Source: Bacillota bacterium (GTDB lineage: Bacteria > Bacillota > Sulfobacillia > JABLXB01). Taken from it: 31,880 bases of DNA. The notes under the pieces are model-generated. The model was not told the DNA's origin and did not search any database. It worked only from the letters and a program-made list of their open reading frames with translations. How positions within the stretch are numbered: position 1 is the first letter of the stretch; every line of letters starts with the position of its first letter. The position numbers were made by a program, and so were the translations under genes. The stretch covers positions 1 through 31,880 of the forward strand of contig JANLGA010000013.1 in the NCBI GenBank assembly GCA_024653225.1. Reading direction: 5' to 3'. Below, piece after piece: positions 15,772 to 23,345 of the stretch.

Positions 15772-17886
15772 ATGTCGGGAGACCTTCTCGTCGAAATCGG
15801 ATTCGAAGAAATGCCGGCGGCCTATCTTCCGTCCGCCGTCGGGCAGCTCGAGGAGAGACTGCCCAGGCTGTTGGACGAGCTCCGACTGCCCCCGAGACCG
15901 AAGGAGGGCGCCGCCCCGATCCGAGTGTACGCGACCCCCCGAAGGCTGGCCTTCACCTGCGCGGGGATCCCCGCTGCCCAGGAGGACAGGGTCGTCGAGA
16001 TCAAGGGCCCGTCGGCCGCGGCGGCTTTCGATGCGGGCGGGGGCTTCAGCAGGGCGGCGACGGGGTTCGCCGCGGCACATGGTGTAAGGCCGGAAGACCT
16101 GGAGGTCCGCCGCCTCGCGTGCGGTGAATACGTCTTCGCGGTGAAGAGGGAGAAGGGGAAACCGTCTTCCGAGGTACTCGCGGGGGCCATCCCCGGGCTG
16201 ATACTCTCGCTCGAGTTTCCGCGCGTGATGAGGTGGGGCTCCGGCGAACACGCCTTCGGTAGGCCCATAAGATGGGTGCTCGCGCTGCTCGACGAGGAAT
16301 TGCTCGAATTTGAACTCGCCGGTGTGAGATCGGGAAGAGTGACGTTCGGCCACCGCGTGCTGGGCGCGGGGCCGTTCGAGGTGACGCGGCCGGATGAGTG
16401 GGCGGTCATCCTGGAAAGATCCGGGGTGATCGTTGACCAGGAGAGGCGCCGCGAAATGATCGCGCGGCAAGTGGAAGCCGCCGCCGCGGCCGAAGGCGGA
16501 GTCGCTCTTGTGGACCCACACTTGCTCGAGCAAGTGAACTACCTCGTCGAATACCCGACCGCGTTCTCCGGGAAGTTCTCGCCGGAATACCTGGGTATTC
16601 CCGCCGACGTCCTGGTGACCGCCATGCAACACCACCAAAGGTATTTCCCGGTAAGCGCCCGGGGTGACGACCCTCCGAGGTTGCTGCCCGCGTTTGTCGC
16701 CGTGAGGAACGGCGGAAACGAGGGTTTGGACCTGGTGAGGGCCGGAAACGAGGCGGTGATCCGGGCGCGCCTTGCGGATGCGGCGTTCTTTTTCGAGGAA
16801 GACCAGAAGACCGGGTTGGAGGACAGGGTGGAGCTGCTCAAGGGGATCCTGTTCCAGGAAAGGCTCGGCACGCTCTACGACAAGACCCTGCGCCTGAGGA
16901 ACCTCGCGTGCACGATCGCCCGGTGGGCGGGCCTCGGCGACGAAGAGACATCGCGCGTCGAACGCGCCGCGCTCCTATGCAAGGCGGACCTGACGACGGG
17001 CATGGTGAGGGAATTCACCGAGCTACAGGGCGTCATGGGGCGCGAGTACGCCATGAGGCAAGGCGAACACCGCGATGTCTGCCTGGCGGTGGGGGAGCAT
17101 TACCTTCCCACCCAATCGGGCGGCCGCATCCCGGAGACTGTCGCCGGATCGATCCTGGCGATTGCGGACAAGCTCGACACCCTGTCGGGATACTTCATGA
17201 TCGGCATCGCGCCGTCCGGGTCCCAGGACCCCTACGGGCTCCGGAGGCAGGGGTCCGGGATAGTCTCGATCCTCGCCGGTCCGATGGGGGGTTCGTTGAG
17301 ATTCTCTCTCGGGGCCGCGGTCAGGGCGGCCCTGGAAGGATACCAGGGCGGGCGGCGTGTCGGCGACCTGGAGAACACCGCGTGCGAAGTGCTGGACTTC
17401 CTCAAGGCCAGGCTGAGGGGGCACCTCGAGGAGGCCGGAGTGAGGTACGATGTGGTTGACGCGGTGCTGGCCGCCGGTTTCGACGACGTATTCGACGCCG
17501 TCAGGAGGGCGACGGCCCTGCAGGCATTCTGTTCGGAACCCGGGTTCGCCCAGATGATGGTCGGTTTCAAGCGGGCGGCCAACCTCGGGCGAAACGCGGA
17601 TGCCACCGAAGTGGCACCGCGCCTGCTGATCGAGGAGGAAGAGAAGGCCCTGTACCATCACTTGGAGGTGACGTCGGGGAAGGCGCGGCGCCTTCTCGAC
17701 GACGAAGACTACGCGGGGTTCTTCCGGTGCATGGCCGGGTTGAAGGAGCCGGTGGACAAGTTCCTGGACCGGGTGCTCGTCATGTGCGATGACGAAGCGC
17801 TCCGGAGGAACAGGCTGGCCCTGCTGTCTTCCGTCGCCGCACTGGTCGGCAAGGCCGCCGACCTGTCGAAGCTCGTCGCGGGGTGA
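15772..17886 (+). CDS. glyS: Glycine-tRNA ligase beta subunit
   Basis: The 704-residue beta subunit, which supplies tRNA binding, including the anticodon-binding region. The N-terminus VEIGFEEMPAAYL is diagnostic. Further landmarks are PRVMRWG, FGRPIRWVLALLD, FGHRVLG, YPTAFSGKFSPEYLGIP, MQHHQRYFPV, DLTTGMVREFTELQGVMGREYA and an HD-like segment followed by the C-terminal DALR-type anticodon domain that ends in VDKFLDRVLVMCDDEALRRNRLALLSS-like sequence. Length is normal (about 690). Start ATG 15772 has AGGGGG 9 bases upstream, overlapping the glyQ stop. The stop overlaps the GTG of the next gene. Confidence 0.97.
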   Translation: MSGDLLVEIGFEEMPAAYLPSAVGQLEERLPRLLDELRLPPRPKEGAAPIRVYATPRRLAFTCAGIPAAQEDRVVEIKGPSAAAAFDAGGGFSRAATGFAAAHGVRPEDLEVRRLACGEYVFAVKREKGKPSSEVLAGAIPGLILSLEFPRVMRWGSGEHAFGRPIRWVLALLDEELLEFELAGVRSGRVTFGHRVLGAGPFEVTRPDEWAVILERSGVIVDQERRREMIARQVEAAAAAEGGVALVDPHLLEQVNYLVEYPTAFSGKFSPEYLGIPADVLVTAMQHHQRYFPVSARGDDPPRLLPAFVAVRNGGNEGLDLVRAGNEAVIRARLADAAFFFEEDQKTGLEDRVELLKGILFQERLGTLYDKTLRLRNLACTIARWAGLGDEETSRVERAALLCKADLTTGMVREFTELQGVMGREYAMRQGEHRDVCLAVGEHYLPTQSGGRIPETVAGSILAIADKLDTLSGYFMIGIAPSGSQDPYGLRRQGSGIVSILAGPMGGSLRFSLGAAVRAALEGYQGGRRVGDLENTACEVLDFLKARLRGHLEEAGVRYDVVDAVLAAGFDDVFDAVRRATALQAFCSEPGFAQMMVGFKRAANLGRNADATEVAPRLLIEEEEKALYHHLEVTSGKARRLLDDEDYAGFFRCMAGLKEPVDKFLDRVLVMCDDEALRRNRLALLSSVAALVGKAADLSKLVAG

Positions 17887-18605
17887 TCGCGGTGGACGTG
17901 CGCGTCTTGTTGTTCGACCTGGACGATACCCTCATCGAGGTTGAGATGGAGCCGTTCTTGCGGGAGTACTTCGGCATGCTGGCGGCGAGGTTCGCGAGAG
18001 TGTGCGACCCCGCGGTGTTCGCGCGTCGGCTCCTCGAATCCACCGAGGCGATGGTCGTCAGCCTGGACGGCACCAAGACCAACAGAGACGTCTTCGTCGA
18101 GGACTTCTTCCCGAAGATCGGGGCGAACCCGTCGGACTGGCTCTCCGAGATTGACGAATTCTACAGGAGCGACTTTCCGAAGCTGCGGAAGTTCTGTACT
18201 CCGGACCCGCTCGCCCCCGTCGTAGTCCAATCGGCGGTCCGGGAAGGTTATAGGACCGTGCTCGCGACGAACCCGGTTTACCCCAGGGCGGCTGTGCTGC
18301 ACAGACTCGCGTGGGGCGGCCTCGACCCCGGCCTCTTCGAGCTGATCACCTCGTACGAGACCATGCACTACTGCAAACCGCGGCCCGAGTACTACCGCGA
18401 GATCTGCTCGGTCATGTCGTGCTCTCCCGGGGAGTGCCTGATGGTGGGGAATGACGTTGACGAAGACCTCGTGGCGGCGGACGTGGGGATGAAGACGTTC
18501 CTCGTCAACCGCAAGGTGAGGAACAGGGGAAGCCGCCGATACACCGCCCATTACGAGGGGTCACTGGAAGACCTGCTTGCGAAGATCGAGCGGCGCGAAC
18601 TCTGA
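17883..18605 (+). CDS. HAD-superfamily hydrolase
   Basis: A 240-residue HAD phosphatase. Motif I is FDLDDTL with nucleophile Asp12 and Asp14; motif II is the threonine of VLATNP; the motif III lysine is in YCKPRPEYY; motif IV is MVGNDVDEDLVAA. The insertion between motif I and II is a helical cap (C1 type). The substrate cannot be told. GTG 17883 overlaps the glyS stop (GTGA); GTG 17892 and 17898 are later options and no start has a good ribosome-binding site, which suggests translation by coupling to glyS. The following 85 bases carry only a lone TATACT (18653-18658) that could be a -10 box without a convincing -35. Confidence 0.85.
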   Translation: MIAVDVRVLLFDLDDTLIEVEMEPFLREYFGMLAARFARVCDPAVFARRLLESTEAMVVSLDGTKTNRDVFVEDFFPKIGANPSDWLSEIDEFYRSDFPKLRKFCTPDPLAPVVVQSAVREGYRTVLATNPVYPRAAVLHRLAWGGLDPGLFELITSYETMHYCKPRPEYYREICSVMSCSPGECLMVGNDVDEDLVAADVGMKTFLVNRKVRNRGSRRYTAHYEGSLEDLLAKIERREL

Positions 18606-18679
18606 CGCGGACGCAGCCCGGCGCGAGCAGGAAGGTATGGCTCGTGGGAGTATATACTTGATAGGGGTAAGAGTCTGCT

Positions 18680-18687
18680 GGAGGAGG
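18680..18687 (+). promoter_or_regulatory. Strong Shine-Dalgarno without a normal start codon after it
   Basis: GGAGGAGG lies where the ribosome-binding site of the PPDK regulator gene should be. The frame of that gene is open from 18671, but at the expected start 18692 the codon is GTC, and no ATG, GTG or TTG occurs in frame until 18731. Confidence 0.45.
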
Positions 18688-18730
18688 ATGGGTCGAGACG
18701 GAACCGGCCGGAGGCCTCCCAACCATCTTC

Positions 18731-19525
18731 GTGGTGTCGGACTCGGTGGGTGAGACCGCGGAGCTCGTGACGCGGGCCACCGCCGCGCAGTTCAACGCCC
18801 ACACCTTTGACATAATCCGGATCCCCCACGTCGAGGAACCGGGCATCATCCACGACATTATCGCCCAGGCAAAGACCAGGAAATCCGTGATCGTCTACAC
18901 CCTGATACTGCCCGATCTCCGCAACATAATGCAGCAGGAGGCCAAGCGTCACGGCATCCCCGCCGTGGACATCATGGGCCCGATGCTCGCGGCGTTGGAA
19001 GAGATCACCACGGTCAGGCCGAAGATGCAGCCGGGTCTCGTTCGCAGGCTCGACGAAGAGTACTTCAAGCGAGTCGAAGCGGTGGAATTCGCGGTCAAGT
19101 GCGATGACGGCAAGGACCCCAAGGGTCTCCTGCAGGCCGACGTCGTGATCATCGGGGTGTCGCGCACCTCCAAGACGCCGGTGAGCCTCTACCTCGCCAA
19201 CCGAAGGTGGAAGGTGGCGAACGTGCCGCTCGTGCCCGAGGTCAGACTCCCCGAGGAGATCTTCCTTGTTCCGAGGACCAGGATCGTGGGGCTCACCATA
19301 GACGAGAGGCACCTGAGGGAGATACGCGTCGAGCGGCTGAGGGCGATGGGACTTCCCGCCGACGCCGACTACGCGGACTCCGGGAGGATAGCGAAGGAGA
19401 TCGCGTACGCCGACGAGGTGTTCAGGATGCTCGGCTGCCCGGTAGTTGACGTCTCGAACAAGGCCGTGGAGGAGACCGCGAACACTGTCATCGAGCTGGT
19501 GACGAGGAGTGGTATTCATGTCTAG
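18731..19525 (+). CDS. PPDK regulatory protein (bifunctional kinase/pyrophosphorylase, DUF299)
   Basis: YqfL/PpsR-type enzyme that inactivates pyruvate phosphate dikinase by ADP-dependent phosphorylation of its active-site threonine and reactivates it by Pi-dependent removal. Diagnostic: VSDSVGETAELVTRA at the N-terminus, the P-loop-like IIGVSRTSKTPVSLYLA, then NVPLVPEV and LTIDERHLREIRVERL. GTG 18731 is the first normal start, giving 264 residues; but the conserved N-terminus usually begins several residues earlier, and the frame upstream encodes TEPAGGLPTIFVVSDS after the strong ribosome-binding site at 18680. So true translation may start at a GTC, ACG or ATC codon, or a base is wrong. The stop overlaps the ppdK start by 8 bases, tying regulator and target together. 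Confidence 0.9.
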   Translation: MVSDSVGETAELVTRATAAQFNAHTFDIIRIPHVEEPGIIHDIIAQAKTRKSVIVYTLILPDLRNIMQQEAKRHGIPAVDIMGPMLAALEEITTVRPKMQPGLVRRLDEEYFKRVEAVEFAVKCDDGKDPKGLLQADVVIIGVSRTSKTPVSLYLANRRWKVANVPLVPEVRLPEEIFLVPRTRIVGLTIDERHLREIRVERLRAMGLPADADYADSGRIAKEIAYADEVFRMLGCPVVDVSNKAVEETANTVIELVTRSGIHV

Positions 19526-22181
19526 GAAGTACGTCTACCATTTCAGCGAGGGCGGCAAGGAGATGTTGGACCTGCTGGGGGGCAAGGGAGCGAACCTGGC
19601 CGAGATGGCCGGCCTCGGCCTGCCGGTGCCCCCCGGTTTCACGATAACGACGGAAGCATGCAGGGAGTACTACCGCCTCGGCGGCAGGCTTCCGGACGGC
19701 CTGGAGGACGAGATCATGGCGGCCCTTCGGGCGCTGGAAGGGGAAACGGGAAAGACATTCGGGGGCGCGCGTCGGCCGCTCCTGGTCTCCGTGCGTTCGG
19801 GGGCGGCGGTCTCCATGCCCGGGATGATGGACACGGTGCTCAACCTCGGCCTGAATGACGATGCGATAGAGGGCCTGTACGACCTCACGAGAGACCGCAG
19901 GTTCGTCCTCGATTGCTACCGCAGGTTCATCCAGATGTTCGGAAACGTGGTCCTCAGGTTGGATCACGCGGAATTCGAGCGCGCGCTGACGCGGAGAAAG
20001 GACCTCGCGGGGGTGGTCCGTGACCAGGAGATGGACGCCGGGGTCCTGGAGAGCGTAGTTGACGACTTCAGGCAGCTGGTCCGGAGGCTTACGGGGGAGG
20101 AGTTCCCCCGGGACCCCCGGGTGCAGCTGCTCATGGCTGTCAGGGCCGTGTTCGAGTCCTGGAACAACCAGAGGGCAATCGTGTATAGGAGGGTCAACAA
20201 GATTCCGGACGACCTCGGCACGGCCGTCACGGTGCAATCAATGGTATTCGGGAACATGGGCGATGACTCGGCCACCGGCGTGGTGTTCACGAGGAACCCT
20301 TCGACGGGCGCGCCGGAGCTCTACGGAGAATACCTGACCAACGCCCAGGGGGAGGATGTGGTCGCGGGCATTCGCACCCCGAGGCCCATATCCGAAATGG
20401 CCGCGGCAATGCCCGACGCGTATTCGAGGCTGGCTGAGGCTTGTTCCCTGCTCGAGTCCCACTATCGCGACATGCAGGACATAGAGTTCACGGTGGAGAA
20501 GGGCCGGCTCTACCTGCTGCAGACGCGATCCGCCAAGAGGACCGCGACGGCCGCCGTCAGGGTCGCCGTGGACTTCGTCCGCGAAGGGAAGATCGGGCGC
20601 GATGAGGCGCTGATGATGGTGGAACCCGACCACGTCGTCAAGATGCTTCACAGGGGCATCGATCCATCCGCCAAAGTGGACGTGCTTGCGGTGGGGCTGC
20701 CGGCATCGCCCGGGGCGGCCACCGGCGTGGTGGTTTTCGACGCCGACCGCGCCGAGGCCCTCGGTCAGGACGGAGAGAGCGTCATTCTCGTTCGCCCGGA
20801 GACTACCCCTGACGACATGCACGGGGTCGTGTACTCCCAGGGGATACTCACCAGCCGCGGGGGGATGACGTGCCATGCCGCCATAGTGGCCAGGGGCATG
20901 GGTAAACCCTGCGTCGTCGGTTGCGATGCCCTGAAGATTGACGTTCGCGAGCGGCTGTTCACGGTGGGGTCCAGGGTGGTCCGCGAGGGAGACGTGATCT
21001 CGATTGACGGGGCGTCCGGCTGGGTCATCCTGGGCGCGGTGCCCGTCATTGACCCGAAACTCAGTAGCGAGTTCAAGAGCCTCCTCGAGTGGGCGGACGG
21101 GGTACGGAGGCTGGGCGTGAGGGCCAACGCGGACACCCCCGCCGACGCGAGGAAGGCCCGGGAATTCGGCGCCGAGGGAATAGGCCTGTGCAGGACCGAG
21201 CACATGTTCATGCAGGCCGACCGCCTGCCGATAGTGCAGGAGATGATCCTCGCCGCCGGCGCAGAGGAGCGCCGCAGCGCATTGGACAGGCTGCTTCCGA
21301 TCCAACAGAAGGATTTCGAAGAGATCCTCGAAGCCATGCGCGGTCTCCCGGTGACCATCCGCCTCTTGGACCCCCCGTTACACGAATTCCTTCCGAATAC
21401 CGAGGAGCTGGTCGTGCAGATAGCCGAGGCGCGGACCCAGGGGATGGCCGGGGCGGATATCGAGAAGAAGGAGGAGCTGTTGAAGAAGGCGCGGGCGCTC
21501 GCCGAGTCGAACCCGATGCTCGGATTCAGGGGGTGCCGCCTGGGCGTCGTTTACCCCGAGATATACGAGATGCAGGCCAGGGCGATATTCACGGCGACGG
21601 CCGCGCTCATCAAGAGGGGGATAACCGACGTCATGCCCGAAGTGATGATCCCCCTGGTCGGGCACCACCTCGAGATCCGAATGATGAAGGAGCTCGTCGA
21701 GAGGACGGCCGAGGAGGTCTCCCGTGCCCAGGGCGTCCGCGTGCCCTGCGTGGTCGGGACGATGATAGAAGTGCCGCGCGCGGCGCTGACCGCCGACGAA
21801 ATCGCCGAGCACGCCGAGTTCTTCTCGTTCGGGACCAACGACCTCACGCAGACGACGTTCGGTTTCAGCAGGGACGACGCCGAGGCGAAGTTCCTGCACG
21901 ACTACATACAGAAGAAGGTGCTGCCCGACAACCCGTTCGCGGTGCTGGACGAGCGCGGGGTCGGACGACTCGTCAGGATGGCGGTGGAGTTGGGCAGGTC
22001 CGTCAAGCCCGCTCTGAAGATAGGGATTTGCGGAGAACACGGGGGAGAGCCCCGCTCGATTGGGTTCTGCCACCGCGCGGGGCTGGATTACGTGAGCTGC
22101 TCACCGTTCAGGGTGCCCGTGGCCAGGCTGGCGGCGGCCCAGACCGCATTGCGGGAACGGGGCGCGGCCGCGGCCTCCTGA
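19518..22181 (+). CDS. ppdK: Pyruvate, phosphate dikinase
   Basis: An 887-residue PPDK, interconverting pyruvate + ATP + Pi and phosphoenolpyruvate + AMP + PPi. The ATP-grasp domain starts with GGKGANLAEMAGLGLPVPPGFTI and includes VSVRSGAAVSMPGMMDTVLNLG. The phosphohistidine domain has GGMTCHAAIVARGMGKP with catalytic His453; Thr451 is the site that the regulatory protein phosphorylates, and Cys452 replaces the more usual Ser. The C-terminal PEP-binding barrel ends with the GICGEHGGEP loop (Cys838, proton donor). ATG 19518 follows GAGGAG at 8 bases and lies within the end of the regulator gene. The regulator-target overlap predicts control of carbon flow at PEP/pyruvate by energy state. Confidence 0.98.
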   Translation: MSRKYVYHFSEGGKEMLDLLGGKGANLAEMAGLGLPVPPGFTITTEACREYYRLGGRLPDGLEDEIMAALRALEGETGKTFGGARRPLLVSVRSGAAVSMPGMMDTVLNLGLNDDAIEGLYDLTRDRRFVLDCYRRFIQMFGNVVLRLDHAEFERALTRRKDLAGVVRDQEMDAGVLESVVDDFRQLVRRLTGEEFPRDPRVQLLMAVRAVFESWNNQRAIVYRRVNKIPDDLGTAVTVQSMVFGNMGDDSATGVVFTRNPSTGAPELYGEYLTNAQGEDVVAGIRTPRPISEMAAAMPDAYSRLAEACSLLESHYRDMQDIEFTVEKGRLYLLQTRSAKRTATAAVRVAVDFVREGKIGRDEALMMVEPDHVVKMLHRGIDPSAKVDVLAVGLPASPGAATGVVVFDADRAEALGQDGESVILVRPETTPDDMHGVVYSQGILTSRGGMTCHAAIVARGMGKPCVVGCDALKIDVRERLFTVGSRVVREGDVISIDGASGWVILGAVPVIDPKLSSEFKSLLEWADGVRRLGVRANADTPADARKAREFGAEGIGLCRTEHMFMQADRLPIVQEMILAAGAEERRSALDRLLPIQQKDFEEILEAMRGLPVTIRLLDPPLHEFLPNTEELVVQIAEARTQGMAGADIEKKEELLKKARALAESNPMLGFRGCRLGVVYPEIYEMQARAIFTATAALIKRGITDVMPEVMIPLVGHHLEIRMMKELVERTAEEVSRAQGVRVPCVVGTMIEVPRAALTADEIAEHAEFFSFGTNDLTQTTFGFSRDDAEAKFLHDYIQKKVLPDNPFAVLDERGVGRLVRMAVELGRSVKPALKIGICGEHGGEPRSIGFCHRAGLDYVSCSPFRVPVARLAAAQTALRERGAAAAS

Positions 22182-22192
22182 GGAGGGAGCCC

Positions 22193-23194
22193 ATGGAACT
22201 CCGGAAGCGCACGGAACAGTGGGAGGATGACCGGCTGTCGAAATACGCGACGCGGAGCGCGGCGTCGAGGGGCAGGGGCGTGCCCGAGGAGCCGTGCCCC
22301 GTGCGGACGTGCTTCCAGCGGGACAGGGACAGGATCATACACTCGAAGGCCTTCCGCCGACTGAAGCACAAGACGCAGGTATTCATCATCCCGGAGGGGG
22401 ATCACTTCAGGACCCGACTGACGCACACCCTCGAAGTGGCCCAGATAGCGCGCACGGTGGCGAGGGCGCTGGCCCTCAACGAGGACCTCACGGAAGCCAT
22501 AGCACTCGGTCACGACCTCGGGCACACGCCGTTCGGCCACGCGGGAGAGGACGTGCTCGACGAAGTGCATCCCGGTGGCTTCCGCCACAATGAGCAGAGC
22601 CTCAGGGTCGTGGACGTCCTCGAGAGGGAAGGGGGCCTGAACCTGACGTGGGAGGTGCGGGACGGCATCCTGAACCACTGCGGCGGGCTGCAGCCCGCCA
22701 CGCTGGAGGGAGAGGTCGTCCACTTCTCCGACAGGATCGCCTACATAAACCACGACATTGACGACGCGATTCGCGGAAACCTGTTGCGGCTGGAGGACTT
22801 TCCCCCCGGGCTGCTCGACAAGGTGGGGTACCGACATTCCCGCCGGATCCACAACATGGTGCTCGACCTGGTCGAGCAGAGCTGGGGCAAGCCTCACATC
22901 TCCCTCAGTGCCGAGATGCAGAGCGTCGTCAACAACTTGCGGGAATTCCTATTCGAGAAAGTGTACGTGGGGTCCGCGGCGAAGAAGGAAGAGCGCAAGG
23001 CGAAGAACATGATCAAGCAGCTGTACGAATTCTACCTCTCCAATCCCGGCGAGATGTACGAGGGCGGCGGTCCTCCCCCTGGAGAGGAGCCGGGCCGCGC
23101 CGCGTGCGATTACATAGCCGGCATGACGGACAGGTTCGCTGTCGCCCAATTTCGGAAGTTCTTCGTGCCCGAGCCCTGGAGGCTGGAACCGTAG
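22193..23194 (+). CDS. dgt: dNTP triphosphohydrolase (deoxyguanosinetriphosphate triphosphohydrolase-like)
   Basis: A 333-residue HD-domain enzyme removing triphosphate from dNTPs. Motifs: FQRDRDRIIHSKAFRRLKHKTQVF at the N-terminus, then the HD residues RLTHTLEVAQIAR and LGHDLGHTPFGHAGE, then FRHNEQSLRV and the later Asp in FSDRIAYINHDIDDA. It belongs to the shorter clostridial type (E. coli Dgt is about 505). ATG 22193 has AGGAGGGAG close upstream, 11 bases after ppdK. In many Clostridia this gene directly precedes dnaG, as here, placing dNTP-pool control beside replication priming. Nucleotide preference cannot be read from sequence. Confidence 0.93.
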   Translation: MELRKRTEQWEDDRLSKYATRSAASRGRGVPEEPCPVRTCFQRDRDRIIHSKAFRRLKHKTQVFIIPEGDHFRTRLTHTLEVAQIARTVARALALNEDLTEAIALGHDLGHTPFGHAGEDVLDEVHPGGFRHNEQSLRVVDVLEREGGLNLTWEVRDGILNHCGGLQPATLEGEVVHFSDRIAYINHDIDDAIRGNLLRLEDFPPGLLDKVGYRHSRRIHNMVLDLVEQSWGKPHISLSAEMQSVVNNLREFLFEKVYVGSAAKKEERKAKNMIKQLYEFYLSNPGEMYEGGGPPPGEEPGRAACDYIAGMTDRFAVAQFRKFFVPEPWRLEP

Positions 23195-23225
23195 AGAAAG
23201 AAGGAAATGGGCAGGTCGTGCAGAA

Positions 23226-23289
23226 TTAGGTGGGCGTGGAACCTAAAAGGGGGAAGAGGTAAGCCCTTCCGGACGAATCAAGCCGTAGA
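23226..23289 (+). promoter_or_regulatory. Leader region ahead of the dnaG terminator
   Basis: Within the 151-base gap before dnaG there are two hairpins: TTAGGT (23226-23231) with ACCTAA (23241-23246), and GGAAG (23252-23256) with CTTCC (23266-23270). In addition GAGGT (23256-23260) can pair with ACCTC (23289-23293), which would take bases from the left arm of the terminator at 23290. This offers a terminator/antiterminator switch. I recognise no known riboswitch class. No good sigma-A promoter is visible here. Confidence 0.35.
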
Positions 23290-23320
23290 CCTCATCCTTC
23301 CGACAGAGGATGGGGTTTTT
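23290..23320 (+). terminator. Intrinsic terminator upstream of dnaG
   Basis: Bases 23290-23299 (CCTCATCCTT, read from C23290) pair with 23306-23315 (GAGGATGGGG) to give a 10-pair stem with two G-U pairs and a 6-base loop, followed by five T (23316-23320). It ends 25 bases before the dnaG start, too close to leave room for a separate promoter, so it most likely works as a partial terminator or attenuator in a dgt-dnaG-rpoD transcript, as described for the terminator before dnaG in E. coli. Confidence 0.75.
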
Positions 23321-23345
23321 GAGTCCAGGGACGAGGGTGACGGTC

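Noticed and set aside
18649..18660. Promoter for the PPDK regulator at TATACT
   Set aside because: The -10-like box is attractive but no -35-like hexamer occurs 16-18 bases upstream and no extended -10 TG is present.
21089..22192. Long in-frame 5' extension of dgt through ppdK
   Set aside because: It reads the ppdK DNA in another frame with an Arg/Gly-rich translation; ATG 22193 has a strong ribosome-binding site and the right family N-terminus.
23215..23230. Promoter at CAGAAT (23221) for dnaG
   Set aside because: It matches only four of six bases, lacks a -35 box, and transcripts starting there would cut the first leader hairpin.
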